The notes: generated by a model from the sequence alone, not told the origin. Shown: positions 8,838 to 17,912, numbered from the stretch's first letter. The stretch is DNA of 64,000 bases from Bradyrhizobium sp. JYMT SZCCT0180 (GCF_018130165.1 NZ_JAFCLZ010000017.1:62001-126000), one strand, 5' to 3'. Numbers and translations are program-made.

Positions 8838-8883
8838 ACGCTCCCCGGAGAACACGGCATCGCTTCTCACAGGAGATCTTACC

Positions 8884-10239
8884 ATGCGCATGTCACTGCT
8901 CTGTTCCGTCGCCTCGGTGTTTCTGGCTACAGGTGCCGCGTTTGCGCAAGGCGAAGGCGAGTTTCCCGCCACGCTGAAGGGCCACGCCCTCCTCCCCGCG
9001 CAATCCTTTGTCGAGGCCCCCGCCGACGCGCCTGATGATCTCAAGACATCAGGCAAATACACCACCGGTCGCCGCGTGGATGCCGTCGGCAGCGTGATGG
9101 GAAAATCCTATGAGCGCCCGACCGGCGTCGCGCTGCCGTTCAAGGGCCAGCCGCTGCAGGGCCATTCCGGCATCAAGGTGATGGCGGACGGTTCGTTCTG
9201 GGTGCTCACCGACAACGGCATGGGCTCGCGCTATAACTCGGCCGACTCGATGCTGTATCTGAACCGGCACAAAATCGACTGGGCGACCGGCAAGGTCGAC
9301 CGCCAGGAAACCGTCTTCCTGCATGACCCCGACAAGAAGGTGCCGTTCCGCATCGTCCACGAAGCCACCGCCAAGCGCTATCTCACCGGCGCCGACTTCG
9401 ACACCGAAGGTTTCCAGATCATCGGCGACACTTTCTGGATCGGCGATGAATTCGGTCCCTACATCCTGAAAGCCGACAAGACCGGAAAAGTGCTCGCCGT
9501 GTTCGACACCACCGCCGACGGCAAGCCGGTGCGTTCGCCCGACCATTGGTCGGTGCAGTCGCCGGGCGCACCCGGCGCCAGCTACACCACTGTCAACCTG
9601 CGCCGCTCCAAGGGCTATGAAGGCTTTGGCGGATCGAAGGACGGCAAGTTCCTCTACGGCCTGCTGGAAGGCCCGCTGTGGGACGCCGAGAAAAAGGATT
9701 GGGAAAAGGTCGACGGCAAGGAAGCCGCGCGGATCCTCGAATTCGACGTCGCGGCCGAAAAATTCACCGGGCGCTACTGGCACTATGTGTTCGAGGCCAA
9801 CGGCCACGCGATCGGCGACTTCAACATGATCGACGCCTCCTCCGGCCTGATCATCGAGCGCGACAATGGCGAAGGCACCGCGGACAAGGCCTGCCCGCAA
9901 GGCACCCGCGGCGAGAACTGCTTCCCGGACCTCGCCAAATTCAAGCGCGTCTACAAGGTCGAGCTTAACGACGCCAACGCCGGCAAGCCGGTGCGCAAGA
10001 TCGCCTACATCGACCTGATGAAGATCCGCGATCCCGACAAGAAGGCAAAGAAGCCGCTCAATGACGGCGTGCTGACGTTCCCCTTCTTCACCATCGAGAA
10101 CGTCGACCGCGTCGACGACACCCACATCATCGTCGGCAACGACAACAATCTGCCGTTCTCCTCGAGCCGCGATCCGAACAAGGCCGACGACAACGAGTTC
10201 GTGCTGCTGGAAGTGGGTGAGTTTTTGAAGGCGAAGTAG
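8884..10239 (+). CDS. Exported esterase-like/phytase-family protein
   Basis: The 451-residue protein begins with a signal peptide (1-21, cleaved after GAAFA) and a good ribosome site (AGGAGA). The rest fits the 'esterase-like activity of phytase' family, a beta-propeller. It has a GHSGIKVMADGSFWVLTDNG strand near residues 97-115, then DTEGFQIIGDTFWIGDEFGP near 178-197, and GFGGSKDGKFLYGLLEGPLW near 247-265. Predicted to act in the periplasm or outside on phosphate esters, though the true substrate is unknown. A Pho-box-like element just upstream suggests induction by low phosphate. It is followed by a palindromic repeat. Confidence 0.8.
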   Translation: MRMSLLCSVASVFLATGAAFAQGEGEFPATLKGHALLPAQSFVEAPADAPDDLKTSGKYTTGRRVDAVGSVMGKSYERPTGVALPFKGQPLQGHSGIKVMADGSFWVLTDNGMGSRYNSADSMLYLNRHKIDWATGKVDRQETVFLHDPDKKVPFRIVHEATAKRYLTGADFDTEGFQIIGDTFWIGDEFGPYILKADKTGKVLAVFDTTADGKPVRSPDHWSVQSPGAPGASYTTVNLRRSKGYEGFGGSKDGKFLYGLLEGPLWDAEKKDWEKVDGKEAARILEFDVAAEKFTGRYWHYVFEANGHAIGDFNMIDASSGLIIERDNGEGTADKACPQGTRGENCFPDLAKFKRVYKVELNDANAGKPVRKIAYIDLMKIRDPDKKAKKPLNDGVLTFPFFTIENVDRVDDTHIIVGNDNNLPFSSSRDPNKADDNEFVLLEVGEFLKAK

Positions 10240-10245
10240 CCTCTG

Positions 10246-10385
10246 CTCCCTCTCCCCGTCCTTCACGGGGAGAGGGTCGGGGTGAGGAGCTCTCTCCGCC
10301 AGCGAGGTCTGTCGATAGACCTGTACCCCCTCACCCGGATCGCAAGTGCGATCCGACCTCTCCCCGCAAGCGGGGCGAGGTTGGC
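10246..10385. repeat. Palindromic intergenic repeat, family A (CTCTCCCCG type)
   Basis: This lies between convergent genes. It holds an inner hairpin CTCCCCGTCCTTCACGGGGAG followed by GGGTCGGGGTGAG, and a second half with CCCCTCACCCGGATCGCAAG and CCTCTCCCCGCAAGCGGGG. The two halves can fold back on each other. Related copies lie at 26124-26272 and inside uvrB. Confidence 0.8.
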
Positions 10386-10411
10386 AAGCACAAGGCCGGG
10401 CATGACGAGTT

Positions 10412-12073
10412 CTAGCCCGCCGGAAGCATCACCACGCCCTTGTCCTTGGGCCAGCGCACGCGCCAGGCAAAGCCGATGTCGCGGACTTCGCCGGCCTTGG
10501 CCTCGAACGCCCATTCCAGCACGCCGCGCTTGTCGCGCAGGTTGCTCGTGGTCGGCGGTGTCGAGGACGACAGCATTTCGACCTGGATGTCCTCGTTCTC
10601 GCTGACCGGCAGTTGATCCTCGATCGCGACCTTGATCGGGAAGTCGTGGCCGTTGCGGATGGTGGTCTTGAACGAGCGTTCGTCGGTCTTCGACGTTGTC
10701 ACGATCAGGCCGGCGGAACCCTCGTTGCGTTTCACCACCGTGCGCTCGATCTTGATCTTGTCGTCGGCGCCGAAGCCGAGGCGGACCGTTTCGTCCTTGC
10801 CGGCTGCCGCCATCTGGCCGCGGCCGACGAACACGCCGTCGCGGTAGATCGAGACACGGCCGGGCAGCAATGGCGCGTCCTCGGTCTGCTTGAAGCTGGC
10901 TTCAAGGAACGCGGTCGTGTCCAGCACCGGCACCGCGCGGACCGCAAGATCGGGCGCGATGATCGCAGAGGAGACGCGCAGGCTTTTGGCGCCCTCGCTC
11001 GCGCCGAGGCTGACACGACCGGGAATTTTGAAGGTGACCTGGAAGCCGTCGACTTCTGCCGTGGCTTGTTGCTCCTCAGCTACCTTGCTACGTGCCTCCT
11101 GCGTCATCGGCGCCGGGGCCGCGCGCGCCAATGGCTTGGCGGCATCCATGCCACCGCTGATGGATGCGGCAGCCCGCGGCGGCGGCGGATATTGCACGAT
11201 CAGCGAATTCAGATCCGGCGCCTTGCCGCCACGCGCGGTGCGCACGGTGGAAACGGCGAGCGCGACGTTAGACCAGTCCTCGCCGGTGTTCTGGGTGATC
11301 TCGGCGCGGCGCACCAGTTCGAGCGCGGGCTTGCGGTCCCTGGCGCCGGTGTCGAGACGGGCATCATACAGCGGCATCCAGCGCGCGTTACGCACCACAT
11401 AGGTCACCCGCAACGTGGCCTTGGTCGCGGCGGCCGCGGCGAGTTCGATCCGGACCTCGAGCTTGCTCGGCGGCTTCTGCGCCCGGTCGGCTTCCAGCCG
11501 CGCGATCTCGCGGTCGAGTTCGCGTTGCTTGCGTTCGGCCTCGCGGATCGCGCTGTCGGCGGTGGCGACTTCCTCGGCCACGGCGGCAAAGGCCGCGCGC
11601 CATTCGGCAATTGGGCGCGCCTCACCCTTGTCGCCGATCCCGGCCGGCGAGGCTTCCGCAAACCGCTCGGCGAATTTGCGTCGCGCCGCGGCTGAATTGA
11701 TCGCGCCCTGCAGATCGGCGCGCTGGTCCTTTAGCACCTCGATGCGTTTGTCGAGTTCGGGCAGATTGACCGGCGGCGCCGCGCGCGGCGGCTTGGCGTC
11801 GATGGCGCCAATGGTGAGTTTTGCCCCCGCCTCGCCCTCGACCCGCAGCGAGGACGGATCCAGCGTCAGCGGAAAATCCTTCAGCACGGCCGAGTGGTCG
11901 CCGGCCGGAAGGTCGACGGTGATGACCCGGGTGATGCTGGCGCCGTCGGGATAGACGGTGACGGCATCGACAGCCGAACTTGCAGGAACATCGGCCGCCC
12001 GCGCCGGAGCTGCGGCCAACGCCGCAACCACGACGAGGCTGGTCGTCACAAGATACTTGGCTAGAAACTGCAT
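10412..12073 (-). CDS. MuiA-family DUF4139 protein (exported)
   Basis: The 553-residue protein starts at ATG 12073, which opens a signal peptide ending APARAADV. A longer reading to 12337 runs through a repeat and is rejected. A DUF4140-type N-terminal domain (VDAVTVYPDGASITRVI near residues 30-46) is followed by a charged, coiled-coil-prone region (about 110-200). The DUF4139 domain comes next (RVTYVVRNARWMPLYDARLD near 215-235), and the protein ends RVRWPKDKGVVMLPAG. The family includes the 'mucoidy inhibitor A' proteins of unknown biochemistry. The periplasmic location is clear; any specific role is not. Confidence 0.8.
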   Translation of the reverse strand: MQFLAKYLVTTSLVVVAALAAAPARAADVPASSAVDAVTVYPDGASITRVITVDLPAGDHSAVLKDFPLTLDPSSLRVEGEAGAKLTIGAIDAKPPRAAPPVNLPELDKRIEVLKDQRADLQGAINSAAARRKFAERFAEASPAGIGDKGEARPIAEWRAAFAAVAEEVATADSAIREAERKQRELDREIARLEADRAQKPPSKLEVRIELAAAAATKATLRVTYVVRNARWMPLYDARLDTGARDRKPALELVRRAEITQNTGEDWSNVALAVSTVRTARGGKAPDLNSLIVQYPPPPRAAASISGGMDAAKPLARAAPAPMTQEARSKVAEEQQATAEVDGFQVTFKIPGRVSLGASEGAKSLRVSSAIIAPDLAVRAVPVLDTTAFLEASFKQTEDAPLLPGRVSIYRDGVFVGRGQMAAAGKDETVRLGFGADDKIKIERTVVKRNEGSAGLIVTTSKTDERSFKTTIRNGHDFPIKVAIEDQLPVSENEDIQVEMLSSSTPPTTSNLRDKRGVLEWAFEAKAGEVRDIGFAWRVRWPKDKGVVMLPAG

Positions 12074-12247
12074 TGGTTTCCCTCTCCGAAAGGCCGCCTG
12101 CTGAACGGCGACGCAAAAAATCCCACCACCCCTGGTGATGAGACGTTGCGAGCGAGGAACTGGTTCGATTGGGGTTTCGGTGAGGCAGCGCCGCGGCGGG
12201 ATCGCGGCGGGCGGGCTAGTAGAGCATGCCAACGGCAGCAGGAATGG

Positions 12248-12376
12248 GCACGATGTCGTCCCGGCGAACGCCGGGACCCATACTCCGCGGCCCATCGATT
12301 TGGAGAAAGCTGGAGCGACCACCTGGGGTAACCACAAATGCCTGTGGTTATGGGTCCCGGCGTTCGCCGGGACGAC
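12248..12376. repeat. Palindromic intergenic repeat, family C (GTCGTCCCGGCGAA type)
   Basis: The left arm GTCGTCCCGGCGAACGCCGG is mirrored by the right arm CCGGCGTTCGCCGGGACGAC, with GGGACCCATA and TATGGGTCCC inside each. The ~130 bp unit can form one long hairpin. Copies of the same family are at 23531-23662 and 59683-59806. It separates muiA from serA on the same strand. Confidence 0.85.
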
Positions 12377-12395
12377 AAAAAAGAAAGCCCCTTTC

Positions 12396-13985
12396 TTAAA
12401 ACACCAGCGCCTTGGCCTGCTTCACCTGCGGCAACGCCTGCACCTTGGCGAGCACGTCGGCCGGAATTTCACCGTCGATTTCGACCAGCGCGATGGCGTC
12501 GCCGCCCTGCTTGACGCGGCCGAGGTGGAAGGTCGCGATGTTGATCTTGGCGTCGCCGAGCAAACCGGCAAAGCTGCCGATGAAGCCGGGCTTGTCCTCA
12601 TTGGTGACGTAGATCATCGACTTGCCGAACTCGGCATCGACGCGAATGCCCTTGATATCGACCAGCCGCGGCTTGCCGTCGTGATAGACGGTGCCCGACA
12701 CCGAACGCTCCTGGCGTTCGGTGACGACGGTGACGGTGATCAGGCTTTCGTAATCGCTCTGCGCCGCGCGCACGATCTCGTCGACCACCATGCCGCGCTC
12801 CTTGGCGACGACAGGCGCCGAGACCACGTTGACGTCGCCCAGCATCGGCCGCAGCAGGCCGGACAGCACCGCCGAGGTGATCGCCTTGATCTTCATTTCG
12901 GCGACATGGCCCTCATAGGTGATCTGCACCTGGAGGATGCCGCTCTCGGTGAGCTGGCCCGCGAACGAACCGAGCTTCTCGGCCAGTTCGATGAACGGCT
13001 TCAGCTTCGGCGCCTCTTCGGCGGTGATCGAGGGGAAATTGACCGCATTGGAGATCGCGCCGGTCAAAAGATAATCCGACATCTGCTCGGCGACCTGCAG
13101 GGCGACGTTCTCCTGCGCTTCGGTGGTGGAAGCGCCGAGATGCGGCGTGCAGATCACGTTGGGATGGCCGAACAGCACGTTCGAGGTAGCGGGCTCCTCG
13201 ATGAAGACGTCGAAGGCGGCGCCCGCGACGTGCTTGGAATTCAGGGCATCGACCAGCGCCTGCTCGTCGACCAGGCCGCCGCGGGCGCAGTTGATGATGC
13301 GCACGCCCTTCTTCATCTTGGCGATGGCTCCCGCGTCGATGATGTTTTTCGTCTTCTCGGTCAGCGGCGTATGCAGCGTGATGAAATCGGCGCGCTTCAA
13401 GAGGTCGTCGAGCTCGACTTTCTCGACGCCGATGTCCTTGGCGCGCTCCGGCGACAGGAACGGATCGAAGGCGATCACCTTCATGCGCAGGCCGAGCGCG
13501 CGGTCGGCGACGATCGCGCCGATATTGCCGCAGCCGACCACGCCGAGCGTCTTGGCCGTGATCTCGACGCCCATGAAGCGGTTCTTCTCCCACTTGCCGG
13601 CCTGCGTCGAGGCATCGGCCTGCGGAATCTCGCGTGCCAGCGCCAGCATCAGGGTAATCGCATGTTCGGCAGTCGTGATCGAATTGCCGAACGGCGTGTT
13701 CATCACGATGATGCCCTTGGCGGTCGCGGCGGGAATCTCGACATTGTCGATGCCGATGCCGGCGCGGCCGATCACTTTCAGCTTCTTGGCCTTCTCGATG
13801 ATCTTCGCGGTCGCCTTGGTCGCGGAGCGGATCGCAAGCCCGTCATAATTGCCGATGATCTCGGCGAGCTTGTCCTTGTCCTTGCCGAGATTGGGCTGGA
13901 AATCGACATCGATGCCGCGGTCCTTGAAGATCTGCACGGCGGCGGGCGATAGCGCGTCAGAGATGAGAACTTTGGGTTTGGACAT
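12396..13985 (-). CDS. serA: D-3-phosphoglycerate dehydrogenase
   Basis: SerA catalyses the first step of serine synthesis, oxidising 3-phosphoglycerate to 3-phosphohydroxypyruvate with NAD. ATG 13985 gives 529 residues, the length of the long SerA type. Domain order: substrate/NAD domains with the dinucleotide motif GVVGCGNIGAIVADRALGL (about 144-162), the active-site ICTPHLGAST segment (about 280-289), an intervening ASB domain, and a C-terminal ACT domain (VTNEDKPGFIGSFAGLLGD) likely used for serine feedback. It follows serC on the same strand, separated by a palindromic repeat, so they form a serine operon. Confidence 0.96.
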   Translation of the reverse strand: MSKPKVLISDALSPAAVQIFKDRGIDVDFQPNLGKDKDKLAEIIGNYDGLAIRSATKATAKIIEKAKKLKVIGRAGIGIDNVEIPAATAKGIIVMNTPFGNSITTAEHAITLMLALAREIPQADASTQAGKWEKNRFMGVEITAKTLGVVGCGNIGAIVADRALGLRMKVIAFDPFLSPERAKDIGVEKVELDDLLKRADFITLHTPLTEKTKNIIDAGAIAKMKKGVRIINCARGGLVDEQALVDALNSKHVAGAAFDVFIEEPATSNVLFGHPNVICTPHLGASTTEAQENVALQVAEQMSDYLLTGAISNAVNFPSITAEEAPKLKPFIELAEKLGSFAGQLTESGILQVQITYEGHVAEMKIKAITSAVLSGLLRPMLGDVNVVSAPVVAKERGMVVDEIVRAAQSDYESLITVTVVTERQERSVSGTVYHDGKPRLVDIKGIRVDAEFGKSMIYVTNEDKPGFIGSFAGLLGDAKINIATFHLGRVKQGGDAIALVEIDGEIPADVLAKVQALPQVKQAKALVF

Positions 13986-14020
13986 TGGTGTGATCCCTAT
14001 GGGCGACGATGTACTGATGT

Positions 14021-14093
14021 CGTCACCCGCGGGCTTGACCCGCGGGTCCATCTTCTTTTTCGATGGATGGCCGGGTCAAGCCCGGCCATGACG
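14021..14093. repeat. Palindromic intergenic repeat, family D
   Basis: The repeat has a CCCGCGGGCTTGACCCGCGGG hairpin, with a related arm GGCCGGGTCAAGCCCGGCCATGACG. It sits between serC and serA inside the putative operon. A fuller relative is at 42951-43038. Confidence 0.7.
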
Positions 14094-14111
14094 ATGTGAG
14101 ATGACGCTAGC

Positions 14112-15284
14112 TCAAGCAGCCTTCGGCAACGCGGCCTTGGTCTCGGCGAACGCCCAGTCGATCCACTGCGTCAGCAGCGCGACGTCGGAGGCTTCCACCG
14201 TGGCGCCGCACCAGATCCGCAGGCCCGCCGGCGCGTCGCGGTAATAGGCGAAGTCGTAACCGGCGCCTTCCTTCTCCACCAGCGCGACCAGCTTCTTGGA
14301 GAAGTCAGCCTGCGCGTCCGCCGTCAGCGAGGTGATCGCGGGATCGACGAATTTCAGGCACACCGAGGTGTTGGAGCGGATCGCCGCATCCTTGGCCAGG
14401 AAGTCGATCCACGGCGTCCTGGCCTTCCAGTCGGCAATCGCCTTGGTGTTGGCATCGGCGCGCGCGATCAGCGCCTTGAGGCCGCCGATCGATTTCGCCC
14501 AATTCAGCGCATCGAGATAATCCTCGACGCACAGCATCGACGGCGTGTTGATGGTCTCGCCTTCGAAGATGCCTTCATTGAGCTTGCCGCCCTTGGTCAG
14601 GCGGAAGATTTTGGGCAACGGCCAGGCCGGTTTGTAGGTCTCCAGCCGTTCCACCGCGCGCGGCGACAGGATCAGCATGCCGTGCGCGGCCTCGCCGCCC
14701 AGCGCCTTCTGCCAGGAGAACGTCACCACATCGAGCTTTGCGAAATCGAGCGGCTGCGCGAAAGCGGCGGACGTCGCGTCGCAAATGGTGAGACCTTCGC
14801 GGTCGGCCTTGATCCAGTCGGCATTGGGCACGCGCACGCCGGAAGTGGTGCCGTTCCAGGTGAAGACGATGTCGGAGGCGGGATCGGCCTTGGAAAGATC
14901 GGGGATTTCACCGTAGCCGGCGTGCAGCTTGGTGACGTCCTTGAGCTTCAGTTCCTTGACGATGTCGCTGACCCAGCCTTCGCCGAAGGATTCCCAGGCG
15001 ATGGTGGTGACGGGACGCGCACCGAGCAACGACCACAGCGCCATCTCGACCGCGCCGGTATCGGACGCGGGCACGATGCCGATCTTGTAACCGGCCGGCA
15101 CGTCAAGCACTTCGCGCGTCAATTCGATCGCGAGCTTGAGCTTGGCCTTGCCGACCTTCGCGCGATGCGAACGGCCGAGCGTGGCGTCCTTGAGATTTGC
15201 GGGGTTCCAGCCGGGGCGCTTGGCGCAGGGGCCGGAGGAGAAATGCGGCACGTTGGGCCGCAAAGCGGGCTTCGCTACGGTCAT
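14112..15284 (-). CDS. serC: Phosphoserine aminotransferase
   Basis: SerC converts phosphohydroxypyruvate to phosphoserine using glutamate and PLP. The 390-residue protein has the alphaproteobacterial form: N-terminal PHFSSGPCAKRPGW, IVPASDTGAVEMALWSLLG (about 70-88), and TFSWQKALGGEAAHGM with the likely PLP lysine at Lys193. The gene follows a short unknown gene and a structured 78-base leader, and precedes serA. This gives two consecutive steps of serine synthesis in one operon. Confidence 0.95.
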   Translation of the reverse strand: MTVAKPALRPNVPHFSSGPCAKRPGWNPANLKDATLGRSHRAKVGKAKLKLAIELTREVLDVPAGYKIGIVPASDTGAVEMALWSLLGARPVTTIAWESFGEGWVSDIVKELKLKDVTKLHAGYGEIPDLSKADPASDIVFTWNGTTSGVRVPNADWIKADREGLTICDATSAAFAQPLDFAKLDVVTFSWQKALGGEAAHGMLILSPRAVERLETYKPAWPLPKIFRLTKGGKLNEGIFEGETINTPSMLCVEDYLDALNWAKSIGGLKALIARADANTKAIADWKARTPWIDFLAKDAAIRSNTSVCLKFVDPAITSLTADAQADFSKKLVALVEKEGAGYDFAYYRDAPAGLRIWCGATVEASDVALLTQWIDWAFAETKAALPKAA

Positions 15285-15362
15285 ATTCTATCCTTCCAGA
15301 TAGCAAGCCTCCCGTTGGGGGGAGGTGTCCCGCGGCGGTGATTAAGGGAATCGCGCCCAATC
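15285..15362 (-). ncRNA. Candidate serC leader RNA
   Basis: The 78 bases before serC, read leftward, hold two hairpins. One is CCTCCC-CCCAAC-GGGAGG. The other, CTATC-TGGAAG-GATAG, encloses part of the GGAAGGA ribosome site 5 bases before the ATG. A conserved 'serC' RNA motif is known in front of serC-serA operons in Alphaproteobacteria, and the position fits. The placement of the ribosome site in a small stem suggests translational control. I cannot align it to the motif here. Confidence 0.5.
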
Positions 15363-15363
15363 G

Positions 15364-15576
15364 TCAAGGAACTTCGGGCGCTTCCGATATGTCCCTGACA
15401 TCACAGGTGATTGAAGCATCGACGTCGGTGGACGAGACCGGCTGCTGCTCCAGCAGTCCGGCCGCATCGTTGATCAGCCTGGCGGCCATGCGCCGGCTCG
15501 AAGTTTTCAAAACGCTTTTCTCGCCAGCCTGCACGACATATTCGTTGCCGATCCGCACGATCGAAAAATCCTTCAT
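15364..15576 (-). CDS. Small conserved-type unknown protein
   Basis: The 70-residue product begins at ATG 15576 (ribosome site GGGGAT) and starts MKDFSIVRIGNEYVVQAGEK. It contains a basic SRRMAARLINDAAGLL helix near residues 28-43 and an acidic tail. No signal peptide, membrane segment or catalytic motif is seen. It is 79 bp upstream of serC on the same strand and could share a transcript. Function unknown. Confidence 0.6.
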   Translation of the reverse strand: MKDFSIVRIGNEYVVQAGEKSVLKTSSRRMAARLINDAAGLLEQQPVSSTDVDASITCDVRDISEAPEVP

Positions 15577-15751
15577 CGAAAATCCCCAGAGTTGCCCACG
15601 GCCCCATGGGAGACGCTGACATAGCGGAGACGTTCCTCTCCGTAAAATCACGGAGGTCGAGGTAGTTTATCGCCTGTTAATGGGATTGCAGAGTCACGAC
15701 TACTCTAGGCAATTGCCTGCGCCGCGACTCAACTTTGCACAAGAATAAAGC

Positions 15752-16222
15752 TCAGAATCTCAAGGTCATGCCGACATGACTGCGCGCGAACCCAAGCCGT
15801 TCATAAAACCGTTGCGCATCCACGCGCGTATGATGCGTCAGCAGTTCCACCAGCTTGCAACCGTTTGCGCGCGCTTCTGCAACCGCCCATTGCACCAACT
15901 GCTCGCCAATGCCCCGGCTGCGGCAATGGCTGGCGACGCGGACATCCTCGAGCAAACCGCGCGAGGCGCCCTGCGAACTCAATCCAGGGAGGATGCACAG
16001 CTGCAGGCAGCCGACGACAGCGCCCTCGCCGTCTTCGGCGACCACGAGCTGAATATTCCGGTCGCCCGCGACGCGTTCGAACGCGTCGAAATAGGCGTGC
16101 GGCAATGGATCTTCGAGCCGCTCGCGCGGGCCACCGAGCGGATCGTCCGCCAGCATGGCAACGATGTGACCGACATCGTCACGGCGCGCGCGACGGATGG
16201 TGACTTGCGAAACGGTGGCCAT
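15752..16222 (-). CDS. GNAT-family N-acetyltransferase
   Basis: This is a 156-residue single-domain acetyltransferase. Acceptor unknown. The GNAT core is clear: strand ...VVGCLQLCILP, then LLEDVRVASHCRSRGIGEQL, where RSRGIG is the acetyl-CoA pyrophosphate loop (about residues 106-111). The closing motif is HHTRVDAQRFYERLGF, with the typical A-x-x-FYE-x-LGF end. It is 17 bp downstream of a glutathione transferase gene on the same strand and may be co-transcribed with it. Confidence 0.88.
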   Translation of the reverse strand: MATVSQVTIRRARRDDVGHIVAMLADDPLGGPRERLEDPLPHAYFDAFERVAGDRNIQLVVAEDGEGAVVGCLQLCILPGLSSQGASRGLLEDVRVASHCRSRGIGEQLVQWAVAEARANGCKLVELLTHHTRVDAQRFYERLGFARSHVGMTLRF

Positions 16223-16239
16223 GGTGCTTACCGGTGAAT

Positions 16240-16830
16240 TCAGCGCGCCGGCGGCAGGCCGAGCAATTTTTCGGTCTCGCCGATCCAGCGGCGCACGGCG
16301 GCATAGCCGTCGAGATGGAAGCCGCCTTCATGCGCCAGCCTTGTATAGGCCAGCAGGGAGACGTCGGCGAGCGAGGCGGCGTCGCCGACCAGGAACGGCG
16401 TGATGGCGAGCTGATGTTCCATCCGCGCCAGCGCCGCATAGCCGCGTTTGACCTTGTCGGGGTCGAGATCGGAGGCAGATTTGCCGAGATAGAACATCTG
16501 GAAACGGCAGACCGCGATATAGGGCTCGTGGCTGTATTGTTCCCAGAACAGCCACTCGTCCATCTTCGCGGCGGCGAACGCATCCGCCGGAATGAGGTCG
16601 CTGCCGCGGGCGAGATAGCGGATGATGGCGTTGGATTGCGCCAGCGTGCGGCCGTCATCGAATTCGACCGCCGGCACCTGGCCGGCATAGTTGAGCTTGA
16701 GGAACTCGGTCGTGCGGGTCTGGCTCTTGAGCGTGTCGATCGCAACCCAGCTATAGGGCAGCGCGAGTTTGTCGCACACCCACTTCACCTTCAGGCAGTT
16801 GCCGGAGTTGATGTCGCCGTAGATTTTCAT
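16240..16830 (-). CDS. Glutathione S-transferase family protein
   Basis: A 196-residue cytosolic GST. The N-terminal thioredoxin-like domain has KIYGDINSGNCLKVKWVC, the cis-Pro of GQVPAVEFDDG and the glutathione-binding LAQSNAIIRYLARGS (about residues 63-77). The C-terminal helical domain carries the N-capping motif ASLADVSLLAYT. A Ser near residue 9-10 could be the activating residue. It is probably involved in detoxification or thiol chemistry; no substrate can be named. The gene precedes the GNAT gene on the same strand. Confidence 0.9.
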   Translation of the reverse strand: MKIYGDINSGNCLKVKWVCDKLALPYSWVAIDTLKSQTRTTEFLKLNYAGQVPAVEFDDGRTLAQSNAIIRYLARGSDLIPADAFAAAKMDEWLFWEQYSHEPYIAVCRFQMFYLGKSASDLDPDKVKRGYAALARMEHQLAITPFLVGDAASLADVSLLAYTRLAHEGGFHLDGYAAVRRWIGETEKLLGLPPAR

Positions 16831-16905
16831 GCGCGGCCGCCCTCGTTACGGCGACAGTGCAACAGCCCGCGGCAAATCTGTCAACGGCATCAGAATCGAC
16901 GCCGG

Positions 16906-16950
16906 ACCAGGCCAAGTATGGGGCCAGGTCTGAGGCCAAGTCTGAGCTTG
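16906..16950. repeat. Short imperfect direct repeats
   Basis: About 45 bp downstream of the outer-membrane gene hold three degenerate copies of a GGCCAAGTCTGA-like unit (AGGCCAAGTATGG, GGCCAGGTCTGA, GGCCAAGTCTGA). They lie between gene ends and look like slippage products. Confidence 0.5.
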
Positions 16951-16957
16951 TAGCCCA

Positions 16958-17767
16958 TCAGAACTTGTAGCCCAGGCCCGCGCGCACCGTGTTGACGGTG
17001 GTATCGACACTGGAGGTGAAGCGGAGATATTCCCACTCGGCGCGCAGGAAAAGACCCGCATACAGCATCATGTCGATGCCGAGACCGCCGGCAAATCCCG
17101 TGACGAGGTGAGAATTGGCGTTGTCGGTCAGGGCCATGCGAGGGGCGAAAGTGGAAGCCACACCCGGCGCATCGTACCTGACAACGAGTTCAACGCTGCG
17201 GTTGATATCGGCCTGCCCCAATCCGACGCCGACGAATGCGTAGGGCAAGAAGCTTCCGACCGCATAGCCGCCGCGGACGCGAAGCGAACCGAAATCGGTC
17301 ACGCGCATCGAACCGCTGGCCAGGCCGATGACGTTGGTCGTCACATTGTTAGACGTAACGGTTCGCACCTGCGAGCCGGTGCTCGAGGCCCCAAACGCAC
17401 CATGGCTGTAGTTGAGTTCGATGCCGATCAGCACGTCGCTCCATTGAAAATTGTAGCCGGCAAAGGCCCCGTAGGCGGAGTTGCTCGGCGCATGCGCCTT
17501 GCCGAGCAAGGGCCATTGCGAGACGTTGAACTGCGTGTCAGCCGAGGAATTGTTGACCAGCCGGGTCATCATGTCCGTGGTGGAATTGGTGAAGTCCATG
17601 TCCGCGGCGCCGCGCGCGACCTGGCCGCCGACATAGACGCCCGACCAGTTGACTTCGATTCTGCTCAGCCCGTCAGTGAAACTGCCGCGGAGATAGTCCG
17701 GCATATCTGCCGCCTGCGCGCCAGCCGCCGCGCCACACATCATCGCCACCAGCAAAAAACGACGCAT
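16958..17767 (-). CDS. Small outer-membrane beta-barrel protein
   Basis: The 269-residue protein has a signal peptide (1-19, cleaved after AQAAD) and then a single OmpA-like/Omp25-type barrel. It has WSGVYVGGQVARG near residue 40, alternating hydrophobic strands, and the C-terminal aromatic end GLGYKF expected for Bam-dependent assembly. Rhizobiales carry many such surface proteins of unclear role. It sits downstream of another barrel gene on the same strand but is separated from it by a terminator, so it is probably transcribed on its own. Confidence 0.8.
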   Translation of the reverse strand: MRRFLLVAMMCGAAAGAQAADMPDYLRGSFTDGLSRIEVNWSGVYVGGQVARGAADMDFTNSTTDMMTRLVNNSSADTQFNVSQWPLLGKAHAPSNSAYGAFAGYNFQWSDVLIGIELNYSHGAFGASSTGSQVRTVTSNNVTTNVIGLASGSMRVTDFGSLRVRGGYAVGSFLPYAFVGVGLGQADINRSVELVVRYDAPGVASTFAPRMALTDNANSHLVTGFAGGLGIDMMLYAGLFLRAEWEYLRFTSSVDTTVNTVRAGLGYKF

Positions 17768-17912
17768 CGCAATACTCCATCGAGCAACTCTAACTTGCGT
17801 TGATCATCGCTCGTTAACCCTAACCAATCGTTATCGCAGGCTCCGATGCGACGTGATCTTGCGGGAAAAAGCCAGATGCATCGCGCGCCTGGTGCGGCCG
17901 CGCCAAAAGCAA

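Noticed and set aside
12074..12337. N-terminal extension of the MuiA frame
   Set aside because: It translates a palindromic repeat; a signal peptide starts at 12073.
12135..13952. 605-residue open frame on the plus strand opposite serA
   Set aside because: It is antisense to a clear serA gene, has Arg/Asp/His-rich composition typical of shadows in high-GC DNA, and starts in a repeat.
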